Assembly (NCBI RefSeq): GCF_900095285.1
Contig: NZ_LT607734.1
Span: 620,001 to 684,000, forward strand
Direction: 5' to 3'
Length of the DNA stretch: 64,000 bases
From: Fusobacterium gastrosuis
GTDB lineage: Bacteria > Fusobacteriota > Fusobacteriia > Fusobacteriales > Fusobacteriaceae
The notes beneath the pieces were generated by a model. It was not told the DNA's origin. It ran no database searches and saw only the letters and a program-made list of their open reading frames with translations. Numbering within the stretch: the stretch's first letter is position 1; every line of letters begins with the position of its first letter. Position numbers and translations under genes: made by a program. Shown piece by piece: positions 60,274 through 64,000 of this stretch.

Positions 60274-61341
60274 ATGGCAGATATATTATGTGATACAAGG
60301 TATAAATCTAATGACTGCTCAAAAGTTATAATTTTTACTCATGGTGATGCTGATGGTTTAGTCGCTGCTATGATAGTAAAATTATTTGAAGAGATACAAG
60401 ACAAAAATAAAACCTTTTTGATTATGAGCAGTATGGATGTGACTTTAGATCAGACAGACAAAACTTTTAATTATATATGTAACTATACTTCACTTGGGAA
60501 GCGAGATAAAGTATATATTTTGGATAGACCTATTCCAAGTGTTGAATGGTTGAAAATGCAATATCTTGCATATACGAATGTAATAAATATAGATCATCAT
60601 CTTACAAATCAACCTAGTCTTTATGAAAAAGAGGATTGTTGCAAAAATATAACATTTATCTGGGATGATAAAGTCAGTGCAGCTTATTTAACTTTAGAAT
60701 ATTTTAAAATATTGGTAACAGAAAATGAAAAATATAAAAAACTTTATGAAAAATTAAAGCCACTTACAGAAGCAACTTCTTTATGGGATACTTTTCAATG
60801 GAAGAATCTAGGAAGTTCTCAAGAAGAGATTTTACTAAGAAAAAGAGCGTTATCTATAAATTCGGCAGAAAAAATATTAGGTTCAGATGCCTTTTATAGA
60901 TTTATTGTTACAAGAGTAAATTCAGAAAAGTATACAGAAGAGGTATTCAGTTATTTTTCCTTACTAGATGAAGCATACAATATGAAAATGGATACTTTGT
61001 ATAATTTTACAAAGAGAGTTATATATAATTTCCCATTTAAAAGGTATAAGATGGGAATAGTATATGGTGTAGATGGAGATTATCAATCTCTTATGGCAGA
61101 CAGAATTTTTATGGATAAAAAATTTGATTACGATATAGTGGCATTTTTAAATATTTATGGAACAGTATCTTTCAGAAGTAAAGGAGATATTGATGTTAGT
61201 GAAGTAGCAAGAGAGTTAGGAGAAATTGTAGGCTTTTCAGGTGGAGGACATAAAAATGCAGCTGGTTGTAGAATCTATGATAGAGATGAGATAAAGAAAA
61301 AGTTAATAGAAACTTTTGAAAAGGCTATGAGTAATCTATAA
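60274..61341 (+). CDS. DHH/DHHA1-family phosphoesterase
   Basis: A 355-residue protein with the DHH motifs [12 protein letters not shown] (near 23), ILDRP (near 84), IDHHLTNQ (near 108) and the C-terminal DHHA1 glycine-rich [12 protein letters not shown] (near 323). Relatives cleave nano-RNA, cyclic di-AMP-derived pApA or oligonucleotide ends. It lacks any visible membrane, PAS or GGDEF domain, so it is not GdpP. Gene order is dhh-truA-gnat. TATAAT at 60236-60241 is the likely -10. Exact substrate unknown. Confidence 0.85.
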   Translation: MADILCDTRYKSNDCSKVIIFTHGDADGLVAAMIVKLFEEIQDKNKTFLIMSSMDVTLDQTDKTFNYICNYTSLGKRDKVYILDRPIPSVEWLKMQYLAYTNVINIDHHLTNQPSLYEKEDCCKNITFIWDDKVSAAYLTLEYFKILVTENEKYKKLYEKLKPLTEATSLWDTFQWKNLGSSQEEILLRKRALSINSAEKILGSDAFYRFIVTRVNSEKYTEEVFSYFSLLDEAYNMKMDTLYNFTKRVIYNFPFKRYKMGIVYGVDGDYQSLMADRIFMDKKFDYDIVAFLNIYGTVSFRSKGDIDVSEVARELGEIVGFSGGGHKNAAGCRIYDRDEIKKKLIETFEKAMSNL

Positions 61342-61363
61342 ATTTAAAAACTTGGGAGAAAGT

Positions 61364-62119
61364 ATGAAAAAGGTAAAAATAGCTAATAGAAGAAACATAA
61401 AATTAAGTTATATGTATGATGGTTCAAGATATTTTGGCTTTCAAAGGCAACCTAAACAGATAACTGTGCAAGGTGAAATAGAAAAAATTCTGAAATTGGT
61501 ATGTAATGAAGAAATTAATATGATATCTGCAGGGAGGACTGACAGAGGAGTCCATGCTAAACATCAGGTATCAAACTTTTATACATCTTCAAATATCTCA
61601 GTGGATAAATTCAAATATCTTTTGAATAGAGCTTTACCTCAAGATATTTATGTTTTTGATGTAGAAGATGTAGAAGAAAGTTTTAACTCAAGGCATGATG
61701 CAAAATATAGAGAGTATGAATACATAATTTCTTTTGAGAGAAATCCTTTTGAAGCTAAATATGTAAAATATTTTCAAGAGAAAATAGATGTGGAAAAGTT
61801 GACAGAAATTTTCTCAAGTTTTGTAGGGATTAAAGATTTTAAAAATTTTAGGTTAAATGATTGTGTAAGTAGAGTAAGTATAAGAGAAATTATGGCAATA
61901 AATGTTGAAAAAATTGAAGAGAATAAAATAAAAATAACAGTGAGAGGGAGTTCATTTTTAAAATCTCAGATAAGAATAATGGTAGGTACGGCTCTTGAAG
62001 TTTATAAAGGAAAATTACCAAGGAATTATATAGAATTATTATTGAATGATTTTTCAAAAGAATATAGAAAAATTTTGGCTGAACCAGAGGGATTATATTT
62101 AAGTAAAATTGTTTATTAG
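61364..62119 (+). CDS. truA: tRNA pseudouridine synthase A
   Basis: TruA makes pseudouridine at positions 38-40 of tRNA anticodon arms. [13 protein letters not shown] (near 16) and [18 protein letters not shown] (near 52, catalytic Asp) are diagnostic; [19 protein letters not shown] lies near 202. I start at ATG 61364, with GGGAG upstream; a TTG at 61352 would include that site. It lies 22 bp after the DHH gene and 12 bp before a GNAT gene. Confidence 0.96.
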   Translation: MKKVKIANRRNIKLSYMYDGSRYFGFQRQPKQITVQGEIEKILKLVCNEEINMISAGRTDRGVHAKHQVSNFYTSSNISVDKFKYLLNRALPQDIYVFDVEDVEESFNSRHDAKYREYEYIISFERNPFEAKYVKYFQEKIDVEKLTEIFSSFVGIKDFKNFRLNDCVSRVSIREIMAINVEKIEENKIKITVRGSSFLKSQIRIMVGTALEVYKGKLPRNYIELLLNDFSKEYRKILAEPEGLYLSKIVY

Positions 62120-62131
62120 AGAGGGGAAATT

Positions 62132-62578
62132 ATGGAGCTAGTTCATATCAAAGAGCCAGATTATAAAACTATGCAAGAAATAATTGAACTGGAAAAAGAA
62201 GCTTTTGAAGGTAATGGTAATGTAGATTTATGGATAATAAAAGCTCTTATCAGATATGGTTTAGTTTTTGTTGTAAAAGTGGATGGAAAGATTGTTTCCA
62301 TAATTGAATATATGCAAAATTTTAATGAAAAATCAGTTTTTTTATATGGCATATCAACTCTAAAAAAATATAGGCATAGAGGCTTTGCTAATTTTCTATT
62401 GAATCAAACAGAAAGTTACTTAAAAAAATTGGAATTTCAAAAAATAGAATTAACAGTTGATCCTAAGAATGAAATTGCAAAATCTATGTATATAAAACAT
62501 GGTTATGTTCAAGGAAAATTTTTAAAAGACGAATATGGAAAGAATATAGATAGATACATTATGAAAAAAAACTTATAA
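62132..62578 (+). CDS. GNAT-family N-acetyltransferase
   Basis: A 148-residue GNAT protein. The acetyl-CoA-binding loop is YRHRGFANFLLNQ (near 80, the R-x-x-G-x-A pattern), and VDPKNEIAKSMYIKHGYVQG (near 110) is the C-terminal substrate region typical of RimI-like enzymes. The substrate is unknown. GAGAGGGG precedes the ATG. It is probably the last gene of the dhh-truA unit. Confidence 0.85.
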   Translation: MELVHIKEPDYKTMQEIIELEKEAFEGNGNVDLWIIKALIRYGLVFVVKVDGKIVSIIEYMQNFNEKSVFLYGISTLKKYRHRGFANFLLNQTESYLKKLEFQKIELTVDPKNEIAKSMYIKHGYVQGKFLKDEYGKNIDRYIMKKNL

Positions 62579-62583
62579 AAATA

Positions 62584-62636
62584 TTGACATTACTAATAAA
62601 ATAAAGTATTATTTAATAGAATTGTAATCATTACAA
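62584..62636 (+). promoter_or_regulatory. Fur-family gene promoter with perfect 7-1-7 operator
   Basis: TTGACA (62584-62589), a 17-bp spacer and TATTAT (62607-62612) form the promoter. TTGTAATCATTACAA (62622-62636) is a perfect 7-1-7 palindrome of the Fur/PerR/Zur type, placed across the predicted transcript start. Autorepression is likely. Confidence 0.75.
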
Positions 62637-62660
62637 ATTTTAACGGAAAGGAAGATAATT

Positions 62661-63083
62661 GTGAGATTTTATACAGAAGATATTAGTACTTATTTAAAAG
62701 AACATGGGGTTAAACCTTCATATCAAAGATTAAAAATTTTTCAATACATCATGGAAAATAATAATCATCCAACAGTCGATACAATATACAGGGCTCTTTG
62801 CCATGAAATCCCTACACTTTCTAAGACAACTGTATACAACACTTTAAATTTATTCATTGAACAAAAAATAGCAAATGTTATTGTTATAGAAGAAAATGAA
62901 ACAAGGTATGATTTAGTTATGGGAACGCATGGTCATTTTAAATGTGTGGAATGTGGAAAACTTTTAGATATTGACTTAGATATAAATTATGACAGTTGTG
63001 AAGAATTAGATGGCTGTGACATAACAGAAAAACATATTTACCTAAAGGGTATATGTTGTGATTGTAAAGGGAAAAGAAACTAA
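62661..63083 (+). CDS. Fur-family metalloregulator (PerR/Fur-like)
   Basis: A 140-residue Fur-family repressor with an N-terminal winged helix (KPSYQRLKIFQYIMENNNHP near 17; PTLSKTTVYNTLNLF near 50 as recognition helix) and a C-terminal metal domain. HGHFKCVECGKLLDID (near 90) and CCDCKG (near 132) give the structural CxxC pairs. Whether it senses peroxide, iron or zinc cannot be settled by eye. The start is GTG, with GGAAAGGAAG upstream. Its own promoter carries a matching palindromic box. Confidence 0.92.
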   Translation: MRFYTEDISTYLKEHGVKPSYQRLKIFQYIMENNNHPTVDTIYRALCHEIPTLSKTTVYNTLNLFIEQKIANVIVIEENETRYDLVMGTHGHFKCVECGKLLDIDLDINYDSCEELDGCDITEKHIYLKGICCDCKGKRN

Positions 63084-63091
63084 AAATAAAG

Positions 63092-63128
63092 CTGTTGCAG
63101 TTCTAGTTTAAATGCAACAGTTTTTATT
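63092..63128 (+). terminator. Terminator after the Fur-family gene
   Basis: CTGTTGCA (63092-63099) pairs perfectly with TGCAACAG (63113-63120), followed by TTTTTATTTT. Confidence 0.9.
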
Positions 63129-63257
63129 TTGTATACAAAATTTTAAACTATACATTAATATAAAATTATAAGGTTTATCAGAGAAAATAAAATTTGAGTA
63201 GTATTTTTTTATAAACTTTATTAATGGAATTAAATTATAATAATAGGGAGAAGATTT

Positions 63258-64000
63258 ATGGAAATTTTAGAAAAGGAATTTTTTTCTATAAGAAGAAAAA
63301 TGTTGGCAAATTTTAAAGAACAGTTTGAAAAACATTTAGAGTTAGGTGAAAAAGAAATACCAATAAAATCTTTTGGAGCAGTGAATGGAGTATATCATGA
63401 GAGAGGTAATGAAGTATACTTTATAAGACCAAGAGTAAGGGCAGGAGTACTAAGCCTAAAACAACTAAAAGGAATATCTGACATAGCAGATCAATATGGT
63501 GACGGGGAAATAAAATTAACAACAAGGCATGGGTTACAAATAAGAGGCGTAAGAAAAGAAAATGTTTATACAACTTTGGATGAATTAGCAAAGTATGGTT
63601 TATATACTCAAGCAGTAGGTGGGAAAAGCATAAGAAATATGGTGATTTCAGCTTATAGTGGTTTTGAAGATGAAGCTTTTGATATAACTCCATATGCTGT
63701 TAGATCAGTAAATTATCTTTTTCAAAACGAAGATACATACTCATTGCCAGGAAAGTTAAAGTTTGCTGCATCTAATAAAGAAACTGACGAAGGAAATGCT
63801 AAATATAGTGACATGGGTTTCATTGCGAAAAAAATTGATGGAGAAAATTACTTTGAGATTTATTTTGACTTTGGGATGAATTTATCTATGAAAAATCCTT
63901 ACAGATATTCAAAGGTGATAAAAGCTGAGGAAATGGTATATTATTTAAGAGCCACTGTTATGATGTTTAAGGACAATATGGATATGAAAAATCCTAGGGC
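63258..64000 (+). CDS. Ferredoxin-type sulfite/nitrite reductase, N-terminal part (runs off window)
   Basis: The first 247 codons encode the siroheme reductase fold. YFIRPRVRAGVLSLKQLKGI near residue 53 and KLTTRHGLQIRGV near 85 match the first ferredoxin-like domain of the family, and VGGKSIRNMVISAYSG near 118 follows. Such enzymes reduce sulfite or nitrite with siroheme and a [4Fe-4S] cluster. The Cys ligands lie beyond the window, so sulfite and nitrite cannot be separated. GGGAG precedes the ATG at 63258. Confidence 0.88.
   Translation, partial: MEILEKEFFSIRRKMLANFKEQFEKHLELGEKEIPIKSFGAVNGVYHERGNEVYFIRPRVRAGVLSLKQLKGISDIADQYGDGEIKLTTRHGLQIRGVRKENVYTTLDELAKYGLYTQAVGGKSIRNMVISAYSGFEDEAFDITPYAVRSVNYLFQNEDTYSLPGKLKFAASNKETDEGNAKYSDMGFIAKKIDGENYFEIYFDFGMNLSMKNPYRYSKVIKAEEMVYYLRATVMMFKDNMDMKNPR

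Noticed and set aside
63421..63693. Minus-strand ORF opposite the sulfite reductase start
   Set aside because: The plus strand encodes conserved siroheme reductase motifs across the same bases; the minus frame is Leu/His-rich shadow sequence.

Overview
The window is AT-rich chromosomal DNA from a Fusobacterium species. The 16S gene has clear Fusobacteria sequence. The gene set (type III glutamine synthetase, membrane pyrophosphatase, ornithine fermentation, class C acid phosphatase) and the very low GC of the coding DNA agree with this. I assign it to genus only. Several 16S stretches differ from the F. nucleatum sequence I remember, but I cannot align them here.

Layout. 1-2020: start of an M20 amidohydrolase and a divergent regulator sharing a palindromic operator. 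2058-6676: mfd, rqcP, ispE, spoVG. 6802-8598: a YfcC-type transporter, then a hairpin-rich region. 8662-13796: one complete rRNA operon (16S, tRNA-Ile, tRNA-Ala, 23S, 5S) with its promoter, processing stems and terminator. 13829-27820: an ornithine/arginine fermentation island. A sigma54-dependent activator is followed by a sigma54 promoter, then ord, ortA, ortB, oraS, oraE, a GlmL/MutL-like protein, a RocB-like hydrolase, an AGCS amino-acid carrier, a DMT exporter and ornithine racemase. 27905-30960: two RNA-like intergenic elements, then pabA-pabB-pabC. 30998-33109: glnN on the minus strand. 33335-36116: ptsH, ispH, rpsA. 36207-39377: alkaline phosphatase behind a Pho-box-like array, P4-type acid phosphatase, dCMP deaminase. 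39457-41530: a zinc-ribbon protein, a Crp/Fnr regulator and a PTS_EIIC-like membrane protein. 41696-53175: rpmG, tRNA-Trp, secE, nusG, rplK, rplA, rplJ, rplL, rpoB, rpoC. 53212-57956: yicC, gmk, rpoZ, apbE, hppA. 58168-64000: an OatA-like acetyltransferase, a DHH phosphoesterase, truA, a GNAT enzyme, a Fur-family regulator behind a perfect 7-1-7 box, and the start of a sulfite/nitrite reductase.

How the genes work together. The island encodes the whole oxidative ornithine route: L-ornithine to D-ornithine (Orr), to 2,4-diaminopentanoate (OraS/OraE, B12 and PLP), to 2-amino-4-oxopentanoate (Ord), then CoA-dependent cleavage to alanine and acetyl-CoA (OrtA/OrtB). The neighbouring transporters and RocB-like protein suggest arginine/ornithine feeding and amino-acid exchange. 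The rest is mostly housekeeping. I saw no CRISPR array, prophage or insertion sequence. No wholly new multi-gene system is evident. The best leads are small: a possible AUA-initiated or frameshifted small ORF upstream of rpmG, a structured ord-ortA spacer, an orphan structured element near 27.9 kb, and several sharply defined operators.
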